Assembly (NCBI RefSeq): GCF_001180205.1
Contig: NZ_CVSU01000121.1
Span: 1 to 36,060 of the forward strand
Reading direction: 5' to 3'
Origin: Candidatus Pelagibacter communis
GTDB taxonomy: Bacteria; Pseudomonadota; Alphaproteobacteria; Pelagibacterales; Pelagibacteraceae
DNA length: 36,060 nt
Below the pieces are notes generated by a model, which saw only the letters and a list, made by a program, of their open reading frames with translations, was not told the origin of the DNA and did no database searches. Below are positions 1 through 7,339 of this stretch, in pieces. The translations under genes were made by a program, and so were the position numbers. Within the stretch, counting starts at the first letter, position 1. Each line of letters opens with the position of its first letter.

Positions 1-59
1 TACACCTTGTCTTTGTTTGCCTTTTCCTTCTTTATAAAGTTTTAAAGCTTCTTCATTTT
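1..59 (-). pseudogene. 3'-end fragment of an iolD copy, running off the left edge
   Basis: Bases 1-59 are the exact reverse complement of 11448-11506, the last codons of iolD before its stop. Read on the minus strand they encode the same C-terminal residues (NEEALKLYKEGKGKQRQGV). Upstream of the match the frame continues for about ten codons unrelated to IolD and then meets a stop, with no ATG in frame. Nothing else of IolD is present here, so this is a fragment rather than a second gene. It may be a real duplicated remnant or an assembly artefact at a contig end; the match starting at base 1 makes the artefact plausible. Confidence 0.6.
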
Positions 60-197
60 TCCAATCCGTCCCGCACCCATCAAAGAAAAATTAAGCATAA
101 GAATATAGAGCAGAATTAAAAAACAAAATCAAGAAACATTTTTAATGATGAATTAAACATCAATTTCAAATATAATTCTCTTGATGCACAAAACATC

Positions 198-214
198 ATA
201 TTCTAAAAGAATAT
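198..214. promoter_or_regulatory. Inverted repeat upstream of iolE, possible operator
   Basis: ATATTCTAAAAGAATAT is a perfect 7-bp inverted repeat with a 3-base centre, ending 18 bases before the iolE start. The position suits an operator overlapping a promoter. The regulator is unknown, and such AT-rich palindromes also arise by chance. The rest of 60-232 is AT-rich sequence in which I see no gene. Confidence 0.3.
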
Positions 215-232
215 AAATTTTAAATAATTTGT

Positions 233-1132
233 ATGACAGTAAAATTAGGAATTGCACCAATAGCATGGAGTAATGATGATATGCCAGAATTGGGTGGTGA
301 TACTCCTTTAGAACAATGTTTGTCTGAAGCTAGTCAAGCAGGATTTATTGGAATTGAATCTGGTGGTAAATTTCCAAAAAAATCAGAGGAATTAATCCCT
401 AAACTTAACGAATTTAATCTAAATCTTTGCTCAGGATGGTATGGAGCTAATTTAAGAACAAATAGTGTTGATGAAGAAAAAAAAGTTATTCAAGATCAGT
501 TAAAACTTTTTAAAGACTGTAACTCACCTTGTATGGTTTTTGCTGAAGTGTCTGGCTCAATTCAAGGAGATCCAAATCGAAAATTATCTACAAGACCTCA
601 AATGGATCTTGAAGAGTCTAAAAAATATTATGAAAAAATTTCTGAAATGGGTAAATATCTTGAGGATGAAGGTATGCCGCTTGCTTATCATCATCACATG
701 GGCACTGTAATAGAGACTGAAGAAGATACAGTAAGATTGCTTGAGAACACTCATGATAGTGTAAAACTTACATTAGATACAGGTCACATGTTGTTTGCTC
801 AAGGGGACTCCTTAAAAATATTAAACGACTTTAGTGAAAGATTAATTCATGTGCATTGTAAAGATATTAGAAAAGGTGTTTTAGAAAAATCTTTAAAAGA
901 AGATTTAAGTTTTAGAGGAGCATTTTTAGAGGGTGCATTTACAGTTCCTGGTGATGGATGTATTGATTACAAGCCATTGTTTGATGTATTGAAGAAAAAA
1001 AATTATTCTGGATGGTTGGTAGTAGAGGCAGAACAAGATCCTGCAAAAGCAAACCCATTTGAATACGCAAAAATAGGGTACAAATATTTAACCAAAACTT
1101 TAAATAGTAGTAATATTGAGATCGATAAATAG
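233..1132 (+). CDS. iolE: Inosose dehydratase IolE
   Basis: IolE dehydrates 2-keto-myo-inositol (scyllo-inosose) to 3D-(3,5/4)-trihydroxycyclohexane-1,2-dione, the second step of myo-inositol catabolism in the cytoplasm. The 299-residue protein has the normal IolE length and the xylose-isomerase-like TIM-barrel layout. The N-terminal block GIAPIAWSNDDMPELGGDTP (residues 6-25) is diagnostic of the family. Candidate metal and active-site residues are visible in GIESGG (about 40-44), HHH (153-155), LDTGH (181-185) and HVHCKD (206-211). The start is the only ATG that keeps this N-terminus; no clear Shine-Dalgarno precedes it. It is transcribed alone here, with the next gene convergent. Its substrate partner iolD lies 8.5 kb downstream rather than adjacent. 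Confidence 0.93.
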   Translation: MTVKLGIAPIAWSNDDMPELGGDTPLEQCLSEASQAGFIGIESGGKFPKKSEELIPKLNEFNLNLCSGWYGANLRTNSVDEEKKVIQDQLKLFKDCNSPCMVFAEVSGSIQGDPNRKLSTRPQMDLEESKKYYEKISEMGKYLEDEGMPLAYHHHMGTVIETEEDTVRLLENTHDSVKLTLDTGHMLFAQGDSLKILNDFSERLIHVHCKDIRKGVLEKSLKEDLSFRGAFLEGAFTVPGDGCIDYKPLFDVLKKKNYSGWLVVEAEQDPAKANPFEYAKIGYKYLTKTLNSSNIEIDK

Positions 1133-1189
1133 AAAATAATTTATCATTTTCTAAAATATCAAAAAGTGATTTAAACTAAATTTTTTATA

Positions 1190-2146
1190 TTATAATTTTA
1201 CAATCTTAGATTTTTCTAATTTATCATCAAAAAAATCAATAATATTTTGAATTGTTTCTTTTCCCATCCTGGTCATACATTCCTCGGTGAACGCAGCTGT
1301 ATGTGGACTTAAAAATACTTTATTATTTTTAAGTAAAGGATTGTTTGGATCAGGTGGCTCAATTTCAAAAACATCTAAACCAGCTCCAAGAATTAAGTTT
1401 TCATTTAAAGCTTTATCAAGATCAATTTCATTTATAACCCCACCTCTTGCAGCATTGATTATAATGCAATTTTTTTTCATATTTTTTAGCAAGTCATAAT
1501 TGATAATATTTTTAGTTTTTTCATTAAGTGGTACATGAAGAGATATTGCGTCCATATCTTTTGAGGCTTCCTCTAAATTATCGACTTTTATACCGCCAAG
1601 CTTTTCAATCATTTCTTTAGATACAAATGGATCATAAACAAAAACTTTCATTTCAAATCCATGACATCTTTTTATCAAAGCTTGTCCAATACGACCAAAC
1701 CCTGCAATCAATATATTTTTATTCCACAACTCAACTGTTTTGGGCAATTTATTTCGATCATTGAATTTGCCGCTTTTAACAGTTTCATCATACATATTTC
1801 CTTTTTTAGAAATATTTAGCAGCATAAACATTACATGTTCAGCTACTGCTACTGCATTTGCAGTTGCTGTGATTGCAAGAGTGATATTATTTTTTTTAGT
1901 GATTTCCAAATTTATATTGTCATAACCTACACCATGTCTTGATATTATTTTAAGTTTGTTTGCACAATCAATTACTTCTCCAGCTAGTTTTGCAGTTCTA
2001 ATTGAAACGCCATCACAATCTTTTATTTTTGATTTAAGAAATTCAATATCTGTATTTTCTACAACTTCGAACTCATAATCAGGATTATTTTTAATAAGCT
2101 CTATCCCAGCTTCATGTATAGGTTGGATTACTAATATTTTTTTCAT
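1190..2146 (-). CDS. D-2-hydroxyacid dehydrogenase (SerA/3-phosphoglycerate dehydrogenase-like)
   Basis: This is an NAD(P)-dependent D-isomer-specific 2-hydroxyacid dehydrogenase, oxidising a 2-hydroxy acid or reducing the 2-keto acid. The nucleotide-binding motif GFGRIGQ is near residues 150-155, followed by the acidic end of the second strand (YDP). The catalytic trio is visible as Arg in NAARGG, Glu in DVFEIEPP and His in SPHTAA. At about 318 residues it is the short form without the ACT domain of biosynthetic SerA, so a catabolic substrate is likelier (inference). An upstream in-frame GTG at 2152 would add two residues, but ATG at 2146 gives a standard MKKILVIQ start. It is the last gene of a minus-strand run with 2188-5017. 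The substrate cannot be read from the sequence. Confidence 0.85.
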   Translation of the reverse strand: MKKILVIQPIHEAGIELIKNNPDYEFEVVENTDIEFLKSKIKDCDGVSIRTAKLAGEVIDCANKLKIISRHGVGYDNINLEITKKNNITLAITATANAVAVAEHVMFMLLNISKKGNMYDETVKSGKFNDRNKLPKTVELWNKNILIAGFGRIGQALIKRCHGFEMKVFVYDPFVSKEMIEKLGGIKVDNLEEASKDMDAISLHVPLNEKTKNIINYDLLKNMKKNCIIINAARGGVINEIDLDKALNENLILGAGLDVFEIEPPDPNNPLLKNNKVFLSPHTAAFTEECMTRMGKETIQNIIDFFDDKLEKSKIVKL

Positions 2147-2187
2147 AAGCACTTATACACAAATATAAGTTTTATAAAATATTAATA

Positions 2188-3174
2188 TTAAATTAAATTA
2201 GATAAATCTCTTTTGTTATTTTTGAAAGTAGGCAGAGGATATTTAAAAGCAAATTTTCTTGGAATACATTTTTCTTTAGCTTTTTCCCAGAGAGCTAGCC
2301 ATTGTTTAAAATTTTTAATTTTAAGATTTTTTTTATTATTACTTCTAACGTAAAAATTGGGAAGAGGCTCTCGTCCAGATGGTTGTCCCGCAACATTATA
2401 CCTTAGATCAGCACTTATTCTAAAATCATTTGATCTATTTGGTAAAGAACAGTGTATCGAATGTTTGTGCAGAAGTATCACATCACCAATGTTAGCTTCT
2501 AAATAAACATGTTTCATGTCATCTAACAATTCACTATTTTTTAATTCTACTTGTCCTCTGTATCCTGAAACGTGATTTAGTAATCCTATTTTATTGATTT
2601 TTTTAACAGTAATCATACATCCATTTTTTTTTGTAGTTTTAGTAAAAGGAATCCACACAGTAACCATGTCAGTTAATTTTTGCCCTCTTGTATTTAATAC
2701 AGCCGCATCCTGATGCCAAGGCGTTCTTCCGCTTAGACCATCATGAATTGAACCCTTTGGTAATTTTTTTTCGGGCTGTTTAATTCTAGTATTTTGAACA
2801 GGGTTAGACATTATTTCTTTACCCAAAATATTTTCTACTACATCCAGAATATTTTTATTAGTAATTAAATTCCATAATGATTGAGTAGCAAAATAATCAC
2901 TATCTTTTTTTACGTGGTCTCTTGGTAATCGAGTATTAAAATATTGATCCAAATCATAAATATTAAGTTTTGAAATATAAGAGTATTTTTTTTTAAAATC
3001 GAAATTAAGGACTTTTTTTACGTCTTTCTTTTTTGCATATTTTTGGATGAGACAATCCATAACAAATTCCATATCATTTAGAATTGGTTTTAAGTCTCTT
3101 CTAAAGTTAAGTACATTTTTAACAATCAAGTACCCATTCTCATATAATTTTTTTTGAAGACTATTTGTCATCAT
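2188..3174 (-). CDS. Phytanoyl-CoA dioxygenase (PhyH) family Fe(II)/2-oxoglutarate oxygenase
   Basis: The protein belongs to the PhyH family of non-haem iron, 2-oxoglutarate-dependent hydroxylases. The iron-binding triad is visible: His154 and Asp156 in TPWHQDAA and the distal His241 in HKHSIHCSLPN, followed by Arg (about 252) in FRISADLRY that would hold 2-oxoglutarate. At 328 residues it is slightly longer than typical PhyH enzymes (about 250-300), owing to a basic helical N-terminus. In bacteria PhyH proteins hydroxylate varied small molecules (ectoine, phosphonates, side chains), so the substrate is open. It follows another Fe/2OG oxygenase by 28 bases on the same strand, and the two are unrelated outside the iron motif. 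Confidence is high for the family and low for the substrate. Confidence 0.85.
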   Translation of the reverse strand: MMTNSLQKKLYENGYLIVKNVLNFRRDLKPILNDMEFVMDCLIQKYAKKKDVKKVLNFDFKKKYSYISKLNIYDLDQYFNTRLPRDHVKKDSDYFATQSLWNLITNKNILDVVENILGKEIMSNPVQNTRIKQPEKKLPKGSIHDGLSGRTPWHQDAAVLNTRGQKLTDMVTVWIPFTKTTKKNGCMITVKKINKIGLLNHVSGYRGQVELKNSELLDDMKHVYLEANIGDVILLHKHSIHCSLPNRSNDFRISADLRYNVAGQPSGREPLPNFYVRSNNKKNLKIKNFKQWLALWEKAKEKCIPRKFAFKYPLPTFKNNKRDLSNLI

Positions 3175-3202
3175 TAAAATTTATTTTATCATTCACAATA
3201 TT

Positions 3203-4072
3203 TCAATGTTTTGGTGCTGTGGTTAAATAGTTCGCATCATGAAAAGAGGTTAACATTCTTTTTTTGGTACTAATTATGTGAGGATAATATGAGATACCTT
3301 TGTAATTCCATATAACTGGTTTATTTAATGCATAACTTCCATAAATAAAAAAACGCTTTGGACAATTTTTTTCTACAAAACGCTTAACTCCATGGTAGGA
3401 ATTTGGAGTAGATTGGAAAAAAACAACAGTTCCTTTTTTGGGTGTAAAAGATTTTACTATTTCAAGCTCAGTTATTTTTGGAAATCTTCTAAAACTTTTT
3501 CTTAAATTTTTTTTTGCTTTTTTTCTATAGATAGTAAGAGAGCCACCATTCTTTTTTGGAATGTCTGTTAAATAAATTAAGAAATTATATAATCTAGTTA
3601 TATCATCTCGATGAGGTCTTAATCTATACCCTCCCTTTGATACTGAAAAATCTATATCTAAATTTACTTTAGGATTAGTATAATTGTTACCCAACATTTT
3701 TTTTAATTCAATAGAATTTAATTTTTTTTTAACAGTGAACTTTTTAGGATTAAATGATTTTGGTTTATGTAAATTTACCCACGATCCATCCTTAAAATTT
3801 TTTGTAAAAAGATTTTCAATTTTTTTATAAAAAGACTTGCTATTAAAAAGTTTAAAAAGTTTTGCAGAGTTAACTGATTTTTTAATATATAAATTAAAAT
3901 TTTTAGAACCTTTATTAATCCTGCTTCTACCTCCCATAATCATATCATCAAATGATTTTGAGTTACTTATTTCTTTAATTAATAAATTACAGATATTTTT
4001 TGAAACAACGTTGTCTCCAACTAAAATAGGAAAGTTACTTTTGATTTTTTTTAATTTATTTGTACTGAGCAT
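3203..4072 (-). CDS. Fe(II)/2-oxoglutarate oxygenase, prolyl-hydroxylase-like
   Basis: This is a second 2-oxoglutarate-dependent oxygenase with a double-stranded beta-helix core. His154 and Asp156 in LRPHRDD and His227 in NSYHGV form the iron triad, and Arg240 in CPKRFFIYGSY is positioned to bind 2-oxoglutarate. The order HxD, LIYLT, GGSLTIY, FFQS, YHGV is that of the 2OG-FeII_Oxy_3 (P4H-like) group. The first 100 residues are Lys-rich and unassigned. Its ATG directly follows the TAA of the PanE-like gene (no spacer), so the two are almost certainly co-transcribed and perhaps translationally coupled. In this group of bacteria such proteins are sometimes annotated near polysaccharide or secondary-metabolite genes; here the partner genes are catabolic. 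Substrate unknown. Confidence 0.8.
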   Translation of the reverse strand: MLSTNKLKKIKSNFPILVGDNVVSKNICNLLIKEISNSKSFDDMIMGGRSRINKGSKNFNLYIKKSVNSAKLFKLFNSKSFYKKIENLFTKNFKDGSWVNLHKPKSFNPKKFTVKKKLNSIELKKMLGNNYTNPKVNLDIDFSVSKGGYRLRPHRDDITRLYNFLIYLTDIPKKNGGSLTIYRKKAKKNLRKSFRRFPKITELEIVKSFTPKKGTVVFFQSTPNSYHGVKRFVEKNCPKRFFIYGSYALNKPVIWNYKGISYYPHIISTKKRMLTSFHDANYLTTAPKH

Positions 4073-5017
4073 TTAGCTGTACATTCCTTCTTTTACTTTA
4101 ATCATTTTATACATCAGATCGTTTAATGGTGTTTTAATCCCATGTTTTTTACCTATTTTTGAAACAGCTCCACTTATAAAGTCTATTTCAGTTTTTCTTT
4201 TGTATTGAATGTCAAAAGCCATTGAAGATTTATTGGTTTGCATAGAATCTACAATTTTGTTGAACATGAATAAGCATTCGTCTTTAGACACATTTACTCC
4301 ATCTGCAAGTGCAACTTCTCTCGTCTCTAAAATTATTTCTTTACCCAAACCTCTAGATACTTCGTTTGATTTATTGTTTATGTATAAATCAGTATGATGA
4401 AGATCAAAAATTGCAGATAATGGTCCAATTGCTGTTAAAGCAAAAAGCTTCATCCATTTTCTTTTCTTTACATCTTCTGCTGCAATCATTTCAAGATTAT
4501 GTGCTGTAAAAGTATCAGCTATTTCTTTAATACGATCAGTAATTCCACCCTCGTACTCACCAATCCAAGATGGTAACGAACCATGATTCATTATATGACC
4601 TGGTCCTAAAATATTTGAAGCCTGAGTTGTGGTTCCACCAATTACCTTTTCATTGCCCACAATACTTTGAATAATTGCTTCATGACCAATACCATTTTGA
4701 AAAGACATGAATACTGTTTTGTCTCCTATGATATTTTTAATACTATTTAATGCCGGCTCTAAGGCTGTCGCTTTACACATAACAATTACAGCATCTACTT
4801 TTCCTAACGATGATGGATCTGAAGTGGCTTTAACTTTGATTACACGATCTCCACCATGACCATCCATTTTCAAACCATCTTTATTAATTGCATCTACATG
4901 TTCTTTCCAAACATCAATTAAAATTACATTTAAACCTTTTTCAGCAAGCAAACCGCCAAACAAGCAACCCATTGCTCCTGCACCAAGAACAGCTACTTTC
5001 AAATCTTTATTAATCAT
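4073..5017 (-). CDS. Ketopantoate reductase-like (PanE/ApbA family) oxidoreductase
   Basis: The protein has the two-domain PanE/ApbA architecture and length (314 residues). The Rossmann motif VAVLGAGAMGCLFGG lies at residues 8-22 and the conserved FQNGIGHE near 106-113 supplies the Asn of the NG motif. The catalytic Lys region KRKWMKL is present and the C-terminal TEID Glu is retained. Compared with Escherichia coli PanE as I recall it, the two substrate-contacting Asn after the Lys (KLxxNxxxNP) are replaced (KLFALTAIGP), which argues for a substrate other than ketopantoate. It is the first gene of the minus-strand operon with two Fe/2OG oxygenases and a hydroxyacid dehydrogenase, and diverges from the DUF1907 gene across an 88-base promoter region. 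Family call is firm; biosynthetic panE function is doubtful. Confidence 0.82.
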   Translation of the reverse strand: MINKDLKVAVLGAGAMGCLFGGLLAEKGLNVILIDVWKEHVDAINKDGLKMDGHGGDRVIKVKATSDPSSLGKVDAVIVMCKATALEPALNSIKNIIGDKTVFMSFQNGIGHEAIIQSIVGNEKVIGGTTTQASNILGPGHIMNHGSLPSWIGEYEGGITDRIKEIADTFTAHNLEMIAAEDVKKRKWMKLFALTAIGPLSAIFDLHHTDLYINNKSNEVSRGLGKEIILETREVALADGVNVSKDECLFMFNKIVDSMQTNKSSMAFDIQYKRKTEIDFISGAVSKIGKKHGIKTPLNDLMYKMIKVKEGMYS

Positions 5018-5040
5018 CGTTACCTTATTTAAAATTATTT

Positions 5041-5074
5041 ATGTATAGAAATTATATATATTATCTATAGACAT
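5041..5074. promoter_or_regulatory. Partly palindromic AT-rich motif in divergent promoter region
   Basis: The stretch begins ATGTATAGA and ends TCTATAGACAT, arms that are inverted copies of each other apart from a 2-base insertion, around an AT-only centre. The 17-mer TATAGAAATTATATATA (5044-5060) recurs exactly at 23805-23821, and a related site lies before iolD at 9617-9645. It sits between the divergent PanE-like and DUF1907 genes, so it may be an operator for the nearby MarR-like regulator (inference). The AT centre also contains possible -10 elements. Confidence 0.35.
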
Positions 5075-5105
5075 TATGCAAAATAAATTATAGCTTATTT
5101 ACATC

Positions 5106-6083
5106 ATGCAATTAAAAATAGAAAAAGGAACTTTTAAAGATTACTCATTAGAAGATATTTCAGATGCATTAAGAAAAGGATTATCTGAAAATTTCAAAAA
5201 AGTTGAAGTAGAATTAGTAGAGTGCCCTAATCTTAGAGATTGGGATTGTCCATCAGAAGGAATAAGTGGAAATCAAAAAATAATTGACGTTGGTGGAGAG
5301 CCTTACATGCATGATCCAAAATTTATTGGTGCAGAGTTTGACTATCAAGAAATATCCAAAATGATCAACTCTGAAAAATCTTATGCTTTAGGGGCTGGAT
5401 CAGGTGCAATGTCATGTTTAGATGGTCATTGTGGAGAATTAGTAATAAATGAAAATTTAATCACGGATGAATCTAAGTCAATCATAGCAAGAGTAAGCCC
5501 AGACAAAAAATGTATTGTTGAAAAGTATTCTGCAAAAAAACATGGTGGACTTGGAAACATTTATTACACAGATGGTAAACAAGGAAAAGTAATTAAAATA
5601 AAAATCAAAGGTAGAAATGGAGAACAAGGTTCTTTACCCCAAGCAATGAGGTATTCTTTATCAAAAAATTTAAAAATTAAAGATAATGAACACTTGTCTC
5701 TCGGGGGAGTATTTAGAGTATTAGATGGAAAAATAAGATCACACGTGCAACCTGATTATAAAGATATTAAACATGAGTATTATGATCCAAAACAAATGAA
5801 ATGTGTAAAAGATTTTCTTCAATTTTATGAACCTGTTGGACCAAAATTACAATGTTATACTGTTCTTTGGACCGGTGATCCTACTGGAGGAGAATTAAAT
5901 CTAAGAGAGTCCGGTGAACATACTCACTTTCATTCTTACGAACATGACAGAGATGCTGGGCATTATCATTTTGACGTCACACCTGAGGAAATAGAATATG
6001 AAGGTTATTTTAATACCGCTACAGAAGTACATAGAGTAAATAACATTTATAAAGAACTATTAAGTAAAAATAGTATTGAATAG
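5106..6083 (+). CDS. DUF1907 / C11orf54 (PTD012)-like zinc protein
   Basis: The 325-residue protein aligns along its whole length with the animal protein C11orf54/PTD012 as I remember it. Shared blocks are an N-terminal LxxxLxxGLxxNF-x-VEV segment, a CPxL block, VGGxPY near 62-67, the Gly-rich LGAGSGAMS near 95-103, and a C-terminal histidine cluster EHTHFH...GHYHFDVTP (about 271-293) followed by EYEGYF. In the animal structure three of these His bind zinc; here His272, His274 and His286 or 288 are in place. The animal protein was first described as an ester hydrolase, and I recall later work giving it a 3-dehydro-L-gulonate decarboxylase role, which I cannot verify here. It heads a plus-strand run with a MarR-like regulator and a PanB-like protein. 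Acting on an inositol-derived keto acid is inference. Confidence 0.8.
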   Translation: MQLKIEKGTFKDYSLEDISDALRKGLSENFKKVEVELVECPNLRDWDCPSEGISGNQKIIDVGGEPYMHDPKFIGAEFDYQEISKMINSEKSYALGAGSGAMSCLDGHCGELVINENLITDESKSIIARVSPDKKCIVEKYSAKKHGGLGNIYYTDGKQGKVIKIKIKGRNGEQGSLPQAMRYSLSKNLKIKDNEHLSLGGVFRVLDGKIRSHVQPDYKDIKHEYYDPKQMKCVKDFLQFYEPVGPKLQCYTVLWTGDPTGGELNLRESGEHTHFHSYEHDRDAGHYHFDVTPEEIEYEGYFNTATEVHRVNNIYKELLSKNSIE

Positions 6084-6110
6084 AAAACTCAATGAGTTTA
6101 AATTTATTAA

Positions 6111-6527
6111 ATGAAAAGACAGTTCAAATATCCTAAGCACTTTGAAGAACAAAAAAAAATACCAAAACTTACTCAAAAAAGAATTCAATTAGCAGAAATA
6201 TCACTTGGAGATTTTGAAGGAAGATTAGCCAATGAATTATTGAATTGGTTTTCCTTAACTCCACAACATTGGATAATGTTGCACATGGTTATGCTTGCTT
6301 ATTATAAAAATAAATCAATTACTAAAAATCAATTGCTCAAAGTAATTGAGAAATCATATTTAACCTCTAATGTTTATATCGATACAGCAATTAAAAAAGG
6401 TTATTTTAGAATTATAAGAAATGAGAGAGACAAAAGATCTATATTCATATTACCTTCAGTAATCACCATTAAAACCTTTGAGGAATTTATTGATAGAAGA
6501 GATATTCTTTATAAAGGTGTAAGATGA
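6111..6527 (+). CDS. MarR-like winged-helix transcriptional regulator
   Basis: This 138-residue protein has the size and order of a MarR-type regulator: an N-terminal helix, a helix-turn-helix around residues 50-95 (TPQHWIMLHMVMLAY ... ITKNQLLKVI ... LTSNVYIDTAIKKGYF) and a wing with the typical NERDKRSIFILPS sequence (about 103-115). No ligand pocket can be assigned. It lies 27 bases after the DUF1907 gene and its last codons overlap the start of the PanB-like gene by 4 bases (ATGA), so it belongs to that operon. It is the only regulator in the first 16 kb and is the natural candidate for controlling the divergent promoters at 5018-5105 and 9573-9664 (inference). Confidence 0.72.
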   Translation: MKRQFKYPKHFEEQKKIPKLTQKRIQLAEISLGDFEGRLANELLNWFSLTPQHWIMLHMVMLAYYKNKSITKNQLLKVIEKSYLTSNVYIDTAIKKGYFRIIRNERDKRSIFILPSVITIKTFEEFIDRRDILYKGVR

Positions 6528-7339
6528 AGAATATCTATACTTGGGCTGCTAAACCAGCAAAACGAACTTTGACTGTTGGGGATTTAAAAGCAGCAAAAGG
6601 AAAAAGAAAATTTACACAAGTTACAGCGAATAGTATTGAAGAAGCCGATGCAGCTGAAAAGGCAGGGTTTGATATGATTATATCAAATGCAAAAAATGTA
6701 ATTCCTGTAAGAGAAGGATCAAAAAATTTATTTTTAACAGCTGCTTTAGTATTAAATGAGTTTGTAACTGCAGACGATATTATGCGTGGAGCTTTTAAAG
6801 CATTAGAGAATGGTGCAGATGCAGTTATGACACCAAGAAGTATGGATATAGTTGAAATGCTGGCTAAGGAAGATGTTCCAGTGATGGGGCATTTAGGTTT
6901 AGTTCCAAGAAAATCTACTTGGATTGGTGGCTTAAGAGCCGTGGGTAAAACTGCTGATGAAGCGTACGAACTCTTTCAAAAGTTTAAAAGATTAGAAGAT
7001 GCAGGTGCTTTTTCGGCTGAGTGTGAAGTCATACCTGAGAATGTAATGGGAGAAATTTCAAAGCGTACAGACATAGTTACTGTTTCATTAGGTTCAGGTA
7101 AAAACGCTGATGTAATGTATTTATTTATGGAAGACATCTGTGGCGATACAGAAAATCCCCCGAGACATTCAAAAGCGTATGGAAATTTATTGAAACTTAG
7201 AAATGAAATAAAACTAGAAAGAGTAAAAGCTCTTAAGGCTTTTAAAAAAGATTCAATGAATGGAAAATTTCCAGGAAAGAAACAATCTTCAAATTTAGAA
7301 AAGAAACAATTTGAAGAATTTATAAATCAACTAGATTAA
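6524..7339 (+). CDS. PanB-like (ketopantoate hydroxymethyltransferase family) protein lacking metal ligands
   Basis: The fold and landmarks are those of PanB: AGFDMI after the first strand, GADAV, the strongly conserved VMGHLGLVPR with the following GG (about 120-140), and AGAFSAECEVIP retaining the Glu of the PanB ECVP motif. However, the three metal ligands of E. coli PanB appear replaced: the GDS Asp aligns with Asn in SNAKN, the ADLPF Asp with Ala in TAALVL, and the KIEGG Glu with Pro in VMTPRS. A magnesium-dependent ketopantoate synthase is therefore unlikely. The C-terminal 45 residues are Lys-rich and extend past the usual PanB core. It overlaps the MarR-like gene by 4 bases and its stop overlaps the convergent HpaI aldolase gene by 4 bases. 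A related carbon-carbon lyase or ligase with another substrate is my best guess. Confidence 0.75.
   Translation: MKNIYTWAAKPAKRTLTVGDLKAAKGKRKFTQVTANSIEEADAAEKAGFDMIISNAKNVIPVREGSKNLFLTAALVLNEFVTADDIMRGAFKALENGADAVMTPRSMDIVEMLAKEDVPVMGHLGLVPRKSTWIGGLRAVGKTADEAYELFQKFKRLEDAGAFSAECEVIPENVMGEISKRTDIVTVSLGSGKNADVMYLFMEDICGDTENPPRHSKAYGNLLKLRNEIKLERVKALKAFKKDSMNGKFPGKKQSSNLEKKQFEEFINQLD

Noticed and set aside
60..85. Sequence resembling the 3' end of a tRNA (AATCCGTCCCGCACCCATCA)
   Set aside because: The T-stem partner and the rest of a tRNA are missing upstream, where the iolD copy begins, and the ending is TCA rather than CCA. A truncated tRNA at an integration junction is possible but unsupported.
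5106..6083. Considered IolB (5-deoxyglucuronate isomerase), because of the His-rich motif and inositol context
   Set aside because: The His cluster is C-terminal and the whole protein follows DUF1907/C11orf54, not the two-cupin IolB/KduI plan.
6524..7339. Annotation as genuine pantothenate-pathway panB, with 4073-5017 as panE
   Set aside because: Metal ligands in the PanB-like protein and substrate Asn in the PanE-like protein are replaced, no panC or panD is near, and the context is catabolic.
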